A stretch of DNA of 64,000 bases from Bog-756 sp963727955 (GTDB taxonomy: Bacteria > Actinomycetota > Acidimicrobiia > Acidimicrobiales > RAAP-2): the NCBI GenBank assembly GCA_963727955.1, contig CAVSII010000004.1, forward strand, positions 124,001-188,000. Direction: 5' to 3'. Within the stretch, counting starts at the first letter, position 1. Each line of letters opens with the position of its first letter. Both the position numbers and the translations under genes were made by a program. Positions 52,112 through 60,897 of the stretch are shown in pieces. The notes under the pieces are model-generated. The model worked only from the letters and a program-made list of their open reading frames with translations, made no database searches and was not told the origin of the DNA.

Positions 52112-52768
52112 ATGATCCGCAAGTTGCTTTTGGTCGCTGCTGCGACCGCACTGCCGCTGGGCTTCATCGCCGCCACCGGCGGGGTCGCCTCGGCTAAGAC
52201 CACAGTAAATGTGGCCCATGACAGCATCACCTGCGCTGATGTCAGCGGGACCGTCACGTTCTCCCCGCCGCTCACGCTGACCGGAGGGGCTCTTCACTCG
52301 CAGTCCACCACCGTTACGGCCAGTCTGAAGAAGTGCACGGTCACCGGTCCCAATGCCGCCAAGATCTCCAAAGCGACCGTGTCAGGGACCATCGTGGACC
52401 CGAGCACCACGGGATCCTGCACCGGTCTCTCCGGAGCCAGCGCTGTGACCGGCAACCTGACCACCACGTGGAAGAGCTCGGACATCCTGCAGCCTGGTGA
52501 CACCAGCACCACGACCTTCAACCAGGACGTGGGGAGCACGTACACGAAGGGCAAGAACTCTTACGGTCTGTTCGAGATCCCGGGAGCAGGCGGGACCATC
52601 GGTGTCACGGGTGACTTCACCGGCACTAACGGTGGTTCGACGAGTTCCGTTGAGGCCCAGACCAAGGACACCGACGCGCAAATCGCCACCCAGTGTGAGG
52701 CTCCCGGTGGCCTGTCGTCACTCACCATTGAGCAGCACAAAGGCGCTTCTGCAGCGGTCCTTAGCTGA
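52112..52768 (+). CDS. Secreted four-cysteine protein of unrecognised family, copy 2
   Basis: 218 aa with ATG 52112 and AAAGGAG upstream. Signal peptide MIRKLLLVAAATALPLGFIA, cleavage near ASAKT; the mature part is all-beta and Thr/Ser-rich. Four cysteines match those of copy 1 (ITCADVSG, KKCTVTG, SCTGLSG with LTTTWKSSD, TQCEAPGGLSSLTI), and the segment FEIPGAGGTIGVTGDFTGTNGG aligns with copy 1. Overall similarity is modest, so the duplication is old, yet length is identical. Function unknown. Confidence 0.75.
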   Translation: MIRKLLLVAAATALPLGFIAATGGVASAKTTVNVAHDSITCADVSGTVTFSPPLTLTGGALHSQSTTVTASLKKCTVTGPNAAKISKATVSGTIVDPSTTGSCTGLSGASAVTGNLTTTWKSSDILQPGDTSTTTFNQDVGSTYTKGKNSYGLFEIPGAGGTIGVTGDFTGTNGGSTSSVEAQTKDTDAQIATQCEAPGGLSSLTIEQHKGASAAVLS

Positions 52769-52810
52769 TCACTGCAGTTCGGATGCCTGAGCTCGCTCAG
52801 GTTGGCTGAC

Positions 52811-52844
52811 CGACGAGGACGGGGCTACGGCCCCGTCCTCGTCG
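52811..52844 (+). terminator. GC-rich perfect hairpin after copy 2
   Basis: CGACGAGGACGGGGC (52811-52825), loop TACG, and its exact complement to 52844: a 15-bp stem almost identical in sequence to the hairpin after copy 1, without a U-run. Confidence 0.75.
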
Positions 52845-53052
52845 CGTAGCGCCCCGAGTCCTAGCCTTGTCGCACAGGGTCGCCGAACAACTGTGGACCG
52901 ATCGACCACCCCGATACAGCCGCCCCGCTATCGATCTGGCCACTCACGCCAACGTGCTTTCGGCAGTCAGGGCAGTGAACAAGTAACTGCGCTTCTGCGG
53001 CGTGCACTGTCGATGGGCATAATGATGTCCTGGCGGCAGGGACGGAGCGAAC

Positions 53053-54183
53053 ATGCACACCAACCGACGGAGACAGGGGCGATGGCCATGTCCGACACAG
53101 TCAGCTGGGTGCGTCCGATGGGTTGTAACTTGGCGGACCGCCGCGCTGATGGTCATGGCGGTGATCCTGCCGTTGGGGCTGGTCAGTTGCAGCTCGGGGC
53201 CGTCCTCCGCTACCGGGTCGGCACCCTCGTCGCCGAATCCCCCGGGTGCGACCTGTTCGCGATCCCCGCGCGCCCCGACGACGCCAACCTCCGTCCCGAT
53301 ACGAGTCCAGCGAACGGGGGGGAGCGTCCGGGTGCTGGTTTCGATGTGCGTCGACGGGAGCGGACCGTTCCCCTTCGTCATGGATACCGGCGCTCCCTCG
53401 ACGCTGTTCGACACCCACTTTCTGGATCACGTGCGCTTGTCGGCGAACGGACCGGTGGGCCTGCTTCGCCAGCCCCGGTGCACGGTGGTGGTGATTCACG
53501 ATTCCGTGCAACGGTGGTCGATCGGCCCTATCGGCCTGACCGCACAGCCGGTATCGGTGATCCGGATGCCTGGCTTCGGGCTGGCGGGACAGCCGATGGG
53601 GGTGCTCGGCTCGGATGTGCTCAGCCGCTTCGGGGCCGTTCGCGTCGACTACGACGCCCAGCGGCTCACCGTCGCCGGCCTCGAAGGTCAGAGCTCTGTC
53701 CCGGGCACGTCGGTCAACGGTCCCACCTCTGCACCGGTGCCCCAGGGTTTGCTCGGTCCCGGCATGCCCACCGTCCTCCCCCTCGACGTCTCCACCTCCA
53801 CAACGGGCACGTCGGTGATGACAGCGGTTACTTTCGACGGCCGCGGCCCCTTTCCCTTCGATGTTGCCACCGGTGCTGCCAACTCTGCTGTCGCCGCCGG
53901 GCTGGTGGCACAGCAGGGTCTGGTCGAGACCGGGCAGACCGAGCCGGTGAGGTCCTTCGGTTGTTTCCGGAGTGCCCCGGTGGTCAAGAGCGGCCCGTGG
54001 GCCATCGGAGCAGTGGCCCTGCTGCCCCGCCTCCTGACGGCCGCCGTGTCGGTTACCTCTCCCGCTCAGGCTGAAGGGCTGCTTGGTTCGGACGTACTCG
54101 GAGACTATGGCTGGGTCGTCCTCGACTACCGCTCGGGGAGTCTGCTCCTCGGTGCCCAGTCATCGTCCACCCCGGCCAACTGA
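53053..54183 (+). CDS. Lipoprotein with a tandem retropepsin-like fold, one half degenerate
   Basis: 376 aa. A long hydrophobic N-terminus (about 22-44) ends in the lipobox LGLVSC with Cys46, so it is a probable lipoprotein. Two aspartyl-protease-like halves follow. The first has GPFPFVMDTGAPSTLFD with catalytic Asp111-Thr-Gly and GVLGSDVLSRFGAVRVDY, the usual hydrophobic-Gly closing motif. The second has GPFPFDVATGAANSAVA, where the D of DTG is Ala272, and GLLGSDVLGDYGWVVLDY. In retropepsin pairs both aspartates are needed, so either the protein homodimerises through its first half or it is a non-proteolytic binding protein. Confidence 0.7.
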   Translation: MHTNRRRQGRWPCPTQSAGCVRWVVTWRTAALMVMAVILPLGLVSCSSGPSSATGSAPSSPNPPGATCSRSPRAPTTPTSVPIRVQRTGGSVRVLVSMCVDGSGPFPFVMDTGAPSTLFDTHFLDHVRLSANGPVGLLRQPRCTVVVIHDSVQRWSIGPIGLTAQPVSVIRMPGFGLAGQPMGVLGSDVLSRFGAVRVDYDAQRLTVAGLEGQSSVPGTSVNGPTSAPVPQGLLGPGMPTVLPLDVSTSTTGTSVMTAVTFDGRGPFPFDVATGAANSAVAAGLVAQQGLVETGQTEPVRSFGCFRSAPVVKSGPWAIGAVALLPRLLTAAVSVTSPAQAEGLLGSDVLGDYGWVVLDYRSGSLLLGAQSSSTPAN

Positions 54184-54264
54184 CCCAGCCGAAGAGTCCT
54201 TCGGAGGGGGCTCTCGACCTGGGCGGTCCGTTAGACTCGCCGCAGCCGGAAGGGCAGGACAACT

Positions 54265-55975
54265 ATGGGGCTAAATCGGAGTTTCGAGAGGTCGGCACTG
54301 TCGATCGTGCTGTCGGTGGTTGTCACACTGCTGGTGGGCGCATCGGTGGCGAGCCTGTCGGCGTCGGGGGTGAGTGCCGCGGCAACGGGACGTCGGGCAC
54401 CGTCGAGCAGAGTGGTGGCCTCGAGGGAGGCGCCCGCCCACGCGGCGGAGGCGGCCCCATCCCCTTGGCAATTCGATGCCACCTACACGGCCATTCCGAA
54501 CACCATTGCCGTCACGTGCACGTCGACCACCTCCTGCTACGCCGCAGGCGACAACGGCTCGGCGTACGGCGACATCCTCGCCACCACCGACGGAGGTGGG
54601 ACCTGGACCACCCAAACCGTACCGGCCTCAACGGGTGGGATCAACGCCATCAGCTGCCCCACGACCACGGACTGCTACGCCGTGGGGTACGTCAGCGCGG
54701 TCAAAGGGGAGATCCTGGCCACCACCGACGCCGGAGCCAGCTGGAGCACCCAGACGGTGCCGGTCGGCGCCGCCGATCTCTACGGCATCGCCTGTCCCTC
54801 GGCCGCCATCTGTTACGCCGTAGGGCTGTCCAGTGCCGGATACGGGGAGATCCTCGGCACAGCCAACGGGGGGGCCACCTGGACCGTGCAGAGGCTGCGC
54901 TCACGTAAGTCGTACCCGGCGGCCATCGTTTGTACGTCAACCACCACCTGTCACGCCGCCGGCACCAACAGCGCCGGTTACGGGGTCATCCTGGCTACCT
55001 TCGACGCGGGCAAGAAGTGGACCGTCCAGACGATTCCCGCCGGGCTGTACGGGATGTCGGGCATTGCCTGTACGTCCGCCACGACCTGCTACGCCGTTGG
55101 CGAGAATGTCTCGCTCGAGGGTGTGGTCCTCACCACCGCCGATGCAGGTAGCGCGTGGACCGTCCAGACGCTGCCCTCGGACAGCATGGGTCCGGCCGGC
55201 ATCGCCTGCCCTTCCACCACTACCTGCTATGTCGTGGGCGACCAGACCTCGGACGCAGGTGACCTCATATCCACCTCCGACGCGGGGAGTACGTGGACGG
55301 CCCAGACCTTGCCGGCCGGGGTAGCCGGCCTGTTCGGCATAGCCTGCCCGTCGGTCGCCACCTGCTACGCGGCAGGCATGGAGCCGTCGGGGGCGGGGGC
55401 CTTCATGCTCGAGGGACCGTTCTCGATAGCCACCGTGGCGCTGTCGGGCGGAACCACCGGCGTGGCCTATTCGGCCACCCTGACCGCCAGCGGGGGCACC
55501 GCTCCCTACGCCTGGTCGATCACTGCGGGATCGCTTCCTGCCGGGCTGTCCCTCAACGGGTCCACCGGGGCGATATCCGGCGACCCCACCGCGGCCGGCG
55601 TCCAGACCACGACGTTCGAGGTGACAAACGCCGAAGGGTGGACGGCCACTGCTCGAATTGTCGATCACCATCGCCAACATGACAATCACCACGGGTTCGC
55701 TTCCCCCGGCAACGGTGGGTGAGCCCTACGCCACGTCGTTGACGGCCGTTGGCGGCCAACCGCCCTACACCTGGAATCTGGTCAAGGGGTCGGGAACCCT
55801 GCCGGCCGGACTGAGGCTCAACAGGTCGAGCGGGGTGATCTCCGGCGTGCCCACCACGAGGAGCACATCGTCGACCTTTATCGTCGAAGCGCGAGATGCA
55901 AGGTCAGCGTCGCCCCCTCGTAGTCGGGACACCGCCACAGCCACCCTCTCGATCACCGTCTCTTCGGCCGCCTGA
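54265..55975 (+). pseudogene. Secreted Ycf48/BNR-like seven-bladed propeller with He_PIG domains, frameshifted
   Basis: ATG 54265 starts a signal peptide (SALSIVLSVVVTLLVGASVA). Seven repeats of about 45 residues follow, each with a C-x5-C pair ending CYAVG and a DAGATWTVQTLP-type segment, as in Ycf48/BNR-repeat propellers. Then a putative-Ig domain (ATVALSGGTTGVAYSATLTA...SLPAGLSLNGSTGAISG). At about 55653-55657 (gctcgaattg) one extra base shifts the frame; the second putative-Ig domain (LSITIANMTITTGSLPPATVG) continues in the next frame to 55975. Translated in frame, the protein would stop at 55722 with a nonsense tail. A frameshift error or a recent mutation; both halves read as coding. 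Confidence 0.75.
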
Positions 55976-56008
55976 ACTTTCGCGGGAGGTGACCGGTGTA
56001 CATGGCGG

Positions 56009-57109
56009 CTAGAGCTTGGCCAGCCGATCGGTTCCGTCGGCCACCCAGATGTCGACTCCGTCGAAGGCCAGGTTTACCGGCTCGCCGGCGGGGAGGGTAT
56101 AGGTGCCGATGATGCTCCCGGTGTCCGCGTTGAGCTTGGTGACGGTGTTCGTTCCGCCGTTGGCCACCCAGATGCTGGAGCCGTCGAAGACGACCCCGAA
56201 TGGGTTGGTCCCGACCGGGTAGGTGCCCACCACCGCTCCGGTAGAGGCGACCAGACGGGTGACCGAGTCACTACTCACATCGGCGTTGGTCACCCAGACA
56301 TCCGTTCCGTCGAAGGCCACCCCGAAGGGTGATCTCCCCACCCCGTAGGTTCCGACGACGGCCCCCGTCGCCGCATCGACTTTGATCACTTGGTCGGTGC
56401 TGGGGTTGGTCACCCACAGAGCGGAGCCGTCGAAGGCCACGTTCTCCGGGCCGGTACCCACACGGTATGTTCCCACCCGACGACCGTTCGACGCGGCCAG
56501 ACGGGTCAGGGTCCCGCTGCCCTGATTGACCGTCCAGATGTCGGTCCCGTCGAAGGCGACACCCACCGGGTAGACCCCCACCCGATAGGTGCCGATGACC
56601 CGACCGGTGGCAGCCTGCACCTTGGTGACGGCATTGCTCTCACTGTCGGCGACCCAGAGATTGGCGCCGTCATAGGCGATGCCCTGGGGATGTTTGCCCA
56701 CCCGGTAGGTTCCCACCACGGCGCCGGTGGAGGCCAGAAGTTTGGTGACACTGTTGCTGCCGGAGTTGGTCACCCAGACGTCCGTTCCATCGAAGGCCAC
56801 CCCCCAGGGGTACTGACCCACACGGACACTGATGCCGGCCTGGTTGGCTTGATACCACCTCAGAGTGGCGATCTGCAGCAGATTGGGGCCGGGAGACGAG
56901 CCGGTGAGGGCTGGGTCTGGTCCGCCGGATGCCGCCCCGACCTGATCGGACACCAGGCCGGCTGGACGACCACCAGCCGAGCGCGGCCCACTGTGGGCGG
57001 ACAGGATCACCACGGCGGCGATCGACAGCACGGCAGCCACGATGGTCACGGTCACCGGCGCTGGCCGACGCGTGCGGCCGGTCAGTCGTTGAGCCTCGCC
57101 CCTCGCCAT
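56009..57109 (-). CDS. Membrane-anchored or secreted YVTN-type seven-bladed beta-propeller
   Basis: 366 aa. After a basic N-terminus (GRTRRPAPV) a hydrophobic segment (TVTIVAAVLSIAAVVILSA) acts as signal or anchor. The remaining 280 residues are seven repeats of about 41-42 residues, each starting G-x-x-P-x-G-V-A-F-D-G and continuing DVWVTNSGSNSVTKL, STGAVVGTY. Seven repeats close a standard seven-bladed propeller, and NHL/YVTN propellers usually mediate protein or ligand binding. It is minus-strand, separated from the third secreted paralogue by a hairpin. Confidence 0.83.
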   Translation of the reverse strand: MARGEAQRLTGRTRRPAPVTVTIVAAVLSIAAVVILSAHSGPRSAGGRPAGLVSDQVGAASGGPDPALTGSSPGPNLLQIATLRWYQANQAGISVRVGQYPWGVAFDGTDVWVTNSGSNSVTKLLASTGAVVGTYRVGKHPQGIAYDGANLWVADSESNAVTKVQAATGRVIGTYRVGVYPVGVAFDGTDIWTVNQGSGTLTRLAASNGRRVGTYRVGTGPENVAFDGSALWVTNPSTDQVIKVDAATGAVVGTYGVGRSPFGVAFDGTDVWVTNADVSSDSVTRLVASTGAVVGTYPVGTNPFGVVFDGSSIWVANGGTNTVTKLNADTGSIIGTYTLPAGEPVNLAFDGVDIWVADGTDRLAKL

Positions 57110-57155
57110 TGCCGATCCTCCTCGGATCTCTGTGCCTCGCGGGTCCGGACACGCT

Positions 57156-57183
57156 CGAGGGCGGGGCCGAGGCCCCGCCCTCG
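57156..57183 (-). terminator. GC-rich perfect hairpin after copy 3
   Basis: CGAGGGCGGGGCC (57156-57168) and its exact complement (57171-57183) around a 2-base GA gap: a 13-bp stem downstream of the third secreted paralogue on the minus strand, analogous to the hairpins after copies 1 and 2, again without a U-run. Confidence 0.7.
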
Positions 57184-57228
57184 AAGACGCACTGTCTTAC
57201 CGGTGGATCAAGCCTTGCTTCTGATCGA

Positions 57229-57855
57229 TCAGAAGTTCGGTCCGATCTCCAGGTTGTCACCACCAAGGTCGTTCATCTTGAGCGATTTGAGCCCAGCCTT
57301 GCTGGCACAGTCCTTGGCCAGGGTGGCGGTGGTGAGACCCAGATTGATCTCGTAGGTCGCCGCCGGTGGCGTGCTCCATCCCGAGGTCACGTTGCCGGTC
57401 AAATTCAGCGTTGTGTTCGGGCTGCCCGGAGTGATGGTCACCGTTGCCGCACCGAGCACGGTCTACGTGATCGAACTAGGCGACCACTTCACGGTGATAG
57501 GCGGAACCGCGTACGTGCCACCCCCGAGGAGCGAGCCGCAGCCCGGCGACCCCGCCGGAATGTTGACCGTCACGTCTTCCGTGCTCTTCTTCAACGTCAC
57601 GCCACCTTGGGTGGTCGACGTGCCAGAGAGACCGATGCAGTCATCGTTCTTCAGCTTGGCCGTGACCACGTAGGGCCCGGTGCTCGTTGAGGTGATGGCC
57701 GGCACGATCTTCGCCGATCCTGACAAGTTGCAGCTGATGTTGCCGTCGAAGGTGACCGTGGTCTTTGATGCTGCCGCCACTCCCGCACCGATGGTTGCGA
57801 TGAACCCCATCGGAAGTACGACGGCCATGGTGATCATTACTAATTTTCTTCGCAC
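57229..57855 (-). pseudogene. Secreted four-cysteine protein, copy 3, split by an in-frame amber codon
   Basis: GTG 57855 opens MRRKLVMITMAVVLPMGFIA, a signal peptide like the other two copies; AAGGGGGA lies upstream. The mature part keeps the cysteine spacing (NISCNLSG, DDCIGLSG, GCGSLLG with ITVKWSPSS). After WSPSSIT a TAG codon (57463-57465) interrupts, and the same frame continues with TVLGAATVTITPGSPN to KDCASKAGLKSL and the end at 57229, giving the expected 208-residue length if read through. No frameshift is needed. It is a recent pseudogene, a base-calling error, or a readthrough gene. Its upstream region lacks the two-hairpin leader. Confidence 0.7.
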
Positions 57856-58651
57856 GTAAATCCCCCTTGCTGTTGTGTCTGCGCCATTTGCGCTCTGTCA
57901 GCGGGCCTGCCCGCCCGCGGCAACCGTACCAGTGAACGCTGGAGCGCGCTCGGGTGGTGTTCTGACCGGAACTCACGGTGGTTTGGTGGCCGAGCCACCC
58001 GGCCCGGAGGGTCATGTCAGCTCACCCGGAATCAGGTCTTCGATCAGGAAGAATGAGCTATCGAACAGGGAAATAGACACCGCCCGGGGAGAACGACCCA
58101 TGCTCATCCAACGTTCGTTTGAGGTACTTCATCCACGCATTCGGAGGACAGGGGCTCCGGTAATGGTGAGAGCTCAGTTACCGAGCACGCGGAGAAAGAC
58201 CCTGGCGGCAGGCCCGCATTGGGTGTTTAATTCAACTCGTTGCAAGCATCCCCCTTTGCAACATGGCGGATTGTAGGGACAACCTCCCCTCTCCGTTGGA
58301 CAGCAGTCGAACGGCTCTCGCCGGTGCTCCTTGTGAGAGCGGGACGACGTGTCTGCGATGACCCCCGGCTCCGGCCGGGGGTCATGCGCGCCGGGCGGCC
58401 CTCGACAGACGCCCGTCACCGGCCGGCGGGCCACGATCGCGGTGCGGTTGCTTCCGGCGTGCGACGACCAGGTCAGCGCCGCCTTCTCGAGCACGGACGG
58501 GTTCTTGCCGAGCATCGCTACCTTCGTGCAGACGGTCAGAGACCGCTGAGTCACAGCCGTCCGGGACCGGAATCGTGACCTCCGAGGTTCTGGCCAGCTC
58601 GACCCTCCACCTGTTGCCTGCATGCGATCGGTAATCTGACCCGGAGTAATC
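57856..58651. other. 796-base intergenic region
   Basis: The largest gap in the window, lying between divergent starts. 58020-58140 is AT-richer. It contains the dyad GTTGCAA...TTGCAAC (58239-58262) and a strong hairpin at 58358-58385. A minus-strand frame (58390-58540) resembles the middle of the secreted four-cysteine family only weakly (CTKVAMLGKN, LTWSSHAG); I do not call it a gene. It probably holds the promoters of the PASTA kinase and of copy 3. Confidence 0.5.
58358..58385. terminator. Perfect 12-bp hairpin
   Basis: ATGACCCCCGGC (58358-58369), loop TCCG, and its exact complement to 58385. It is palindromic, so it could act on either strand; no gene obviously ends into it, and no U-run follows. 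Confidence 0.5.
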
Positions 58652-60589
58652 ATGCCGAGTATCACCGACTCCATCGGGCGTGTCCTCGGCGGCCGCTACC
58701 GACTCGTCACTGCCCTGGGGACCGGTGCGTCCGCGCACGTCTATCTGGCCGACGACGTCTCCCTGCATCGCCGGGTGGCCATCAAGGTCCTCCATCCGGC
58801 CTTGTCCGGCGATTCCGCCTTCCTCAAGCGTTTCCGGGCCGAGGCTCGGGCGGCGGCAGCCCTCAACCACCCCAACATCCTCCAGGTCTACGACTGGGGC
58901 GAAGAGCACGATGAGCCCTATCTGGTCCTCGAGTACCTGGCCGGCGGCAGTTTGCGGCAGGTGTTCGACACCGGGGCGCTCCTCACTCCCGAACAAGCGG
59001 TCCAGGTGGGCATCGAGGTCGCCGCCGGGCTCGAGTACGCCCACCGACGGGGCGTGGTCCATCGTGACATCAAGCCGGCCAATCTCCTCTTCGACGCCGA
59101 TCGCCGGCTGCGCATCGCCGACTTCGGGCTGGCCCGCGCCCTGGCCGAGGCGTCGTGGACCGAGCCCGACGGGGCCATCCTGGGTACGGCCCGCTACTCG
59201 GCCCCCGAACAGGTCGAAGGGTGGGTCCTCGACGGCAAGGCCGATGTCTACGCCTTGGCCCTCGTCCTCTACGAAGCGGTCACCGGTGAGGCGGCGTTCA
59301 TCGGCGACACCACGGTGTCCACGCTGATGGCCCGGGTGGGCACCCTGTTGCCCGAGCACCGGGCCCTCGGTCCCTTGAACGACGTACTGGTGTGGGCCGC
59401 CGCCCCCGATCCGGCCGAACGATACGACGCGTCGCAGTTGGGCCAACGACTGCAGGCGTTGGCTGTCGCCCTGCCCCGACCCGATCCGCTTCCCATCACC
59501 GAGGCGGTTCCCGGTCACGACGACATCGACACAGGGGCGGTGCGTCCCCATCGCCGCACCGGCCTGGACGCCGACCCCACCGAGCTCGGCGCCCCTGCGG
59601 CGCTCGACCCTTCGCCGGTCGACCGGACCAAGCCGTCGGCAGGACGGCCATCACCGGGCCTGCGTCGCCGTCGGCGACGTTGGCCCTGGTGGGCCGCGGC
59701 CGGGGTGGTGGTGGCCGCACTGGTCGCTGCAGGAATTGTGTCGGCCACCCGTCAGGGCCTCTTCACCCCGAGCCACCCGGTGCCGGCGCTGGTGGGCAAG
59801 ACGACCGCCCAGGCCGAGGTCGTCCTGGCCAAGGACAAGTTCCACCTGCGTGTGACCGGGCACCAGAGCAGCATCACACTCGGTGCCGGGCGCATCGTGA
59901 GCCAGCAACCGCACCCCAGGGCCGGCACCACTGCTGTCTCCGCCAAGCAGGGCACCACCATCGACGCCGTGGTGTCCACCGGGCCGCCGCCGGTGGCCAT
60001 CCCCAGCCTCAGCTCGGCCGCCAGCTGCACCGCCGCCATCCAGACGTTGGCGTCCGTCCACCTGGTGGGAGTGTGCCCGGCCGCAGCCGCCCAGTACAGC
60101 TCGACGGTGGTGGCCGGCGCCGTGGTGGCCACCACCCCCACCGGCACGGCACCCTACGGCTCGACGGTGACCATCATCACCTCCAAGGGGCACGCCCCGG
60201 TGGCCGTTCCTTCTGTTCCGACCACCGACACGTACGCCCAGGCCTCGGCCACCCTGGCCGCCCTCGGGTTCAAGGTCGCCCAACAGAATGCCTATTCAGC
60301 CACCGTTCCTAGCGGGCAGGTCATCGGCACCGCACCGGCACCGTCGGCCGGTCCCCAGCCCTACGAGTCGACGGTGACTGTCACCGTGTCCGAAGGCCCG
60401 AAGCCGGTGATCATCCCCGATTTCGGTCCTGCGGAGTCGGTGGCCGCCGCCACCAGCGCCCTCCAGGCCCTCGGGCTCCAGGTGGGCGGCCCCTACGGGC
60501 CGGCCGGGGCGAGCCACGTCCTGTCCACCGATCCGGTGGCGGGCACGTCGGTGAAGCCGGGGACCACTGTCTATATCTATTCGTTTTGA
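58652..60589 (+). CDS. PASTA-domain Ser/Thr protein kinase (PknB-like)
   Basis: Membrane kinase that senses peptidoglycan-type ligands outside. Kinase domain about 12-275: glycine loop LGTGASAHV, Lys45, HRDIKPANLL (Asp139), DFG (Asp157) and SAPEQ. A basic linker of about 70 residues, with several Pro and Arg, leads to one transmembrane helix (about 346-365, WWAAAGVVVAALVAAGIVSA). The extracellular part has four PASTA domains to residue 645, the second containing extra cysteines (SCTAAI...GVCPAA). Overlaps the small zinc-ribbon-like gene by 4 bases. Not near the usual rodA/pbpA cluster in this window. Confidence 0.92.
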   Translation: MPSITDSIGRVLGGRYRLVTALGTGASAHVYLADDVSLHRRVAIKVLHPALSGDSAFLKRFRAEARAAAALNHPNILQVYDWGEEHDEPYLVLEYLAGGSLRQVFDTGALLTPEQAVQVGIEVAAGLEYAHRRGVVHRDIKPANLLFDADRRLRIADFGLARALAEASWTEPDGAILGTARYSAPEQVEGWVLDGKADVYALALVLYEAVTGEAAFIGDTTVSTLMARVGTLLPEHRALGPLNDVLVWAAAPDPAERYDASQLGQRLQALAVALPRPDPLPITEAVPGHDDIDTGAVRPHRRTGLDADPTELGAPAALDPSPVDRTKPSAGRPSPGLRRRRRRWPWWAAAGVVVAALVAAGIVSATRQGLFTPSHPVPALVGKTTAQAEVVLAKDKFHLRVTGHQSSITLGAGRIVSQQPHPRAGTTAVSAKQGTTIDAVVSTGPPPVAIPSLSSAASCTAAIQTLASVHLVGVCPAAAAQYSSTVVAGAVVATTPTGTAPYGSTVTIITSKGHAPVAVPSVPTTDTYAQASATLAALGFKVAQQNAYSATVPSGQVIGTAPAPSAGPQPYESTVTVTVSEGPKPVIIPDFGPAESVAAATSALQALGLQVGGPYGPAGASHVLSTDPVAGTSVKPGTTVYIYSF

Positions 60590-60897
60590 CCGTGACCGTC
60601 CCCGAGTGCGAGCTGTGCGAGGCGGCCCGCCTGACCGAGTGGTTCCACGAGGACGACGTGTGCTGGGTGGCGGCCTGCGAGGTGTGCGACGTGCCCATGG
60701 TGGTGTGGAAGCAGCACGGCAACCAGCCTCCCGAGGCCGACGTCGAGCACATGCTGTCCGCCCTGGCCCGGGTGGCCGACGCCCAGCTGGGATCGGGTGT
60801 CTGGTCGTTCGACCGGGTCATGCGCCAGATACCCGATCACTTCCACGCCCACGCCCGCGATCCCGACTGGTGGTTTCGTCGGTTCGGACGGCGATGA
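60586..60897 (+). CDS. Small Cys-rich conserved actinobacterial protein
   Basis: 103 aa. TTG 60586 (or GTG 60592) starts inside the kinase stop codon. The first 40 residues hold CxxC-type pairs (Cys8 and Cys11, then Cys26, Cys31 and Cys34) which could bind zinc; the rest has EHMLSALARVADAQLG and the His-rich MRQIPDHFHAHARDPDWWF. I recall this as a conserved hypothetical family of actinobacteria with HIT-like features, but cannot name a function. It overlaps the DNA methylase by four bases (ATGA), so these three genes form one unit. Confidence 0.7.
   Translation: MTVTVPECELCEAARLTEWFHEDDVCWVAACEVCDVPMVVWKQHGNQPPEADVEHMLSALARVADAQLGSGVWSFDRVMRQIPDHFHAHARDPDWWFRRFGRR

Noticed and set aside
58174..58674. 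166-codon minus-strand ORF
   Set aside because: It runs across the kinase start and a perfect hairpin, with no signal peptide or family motif.
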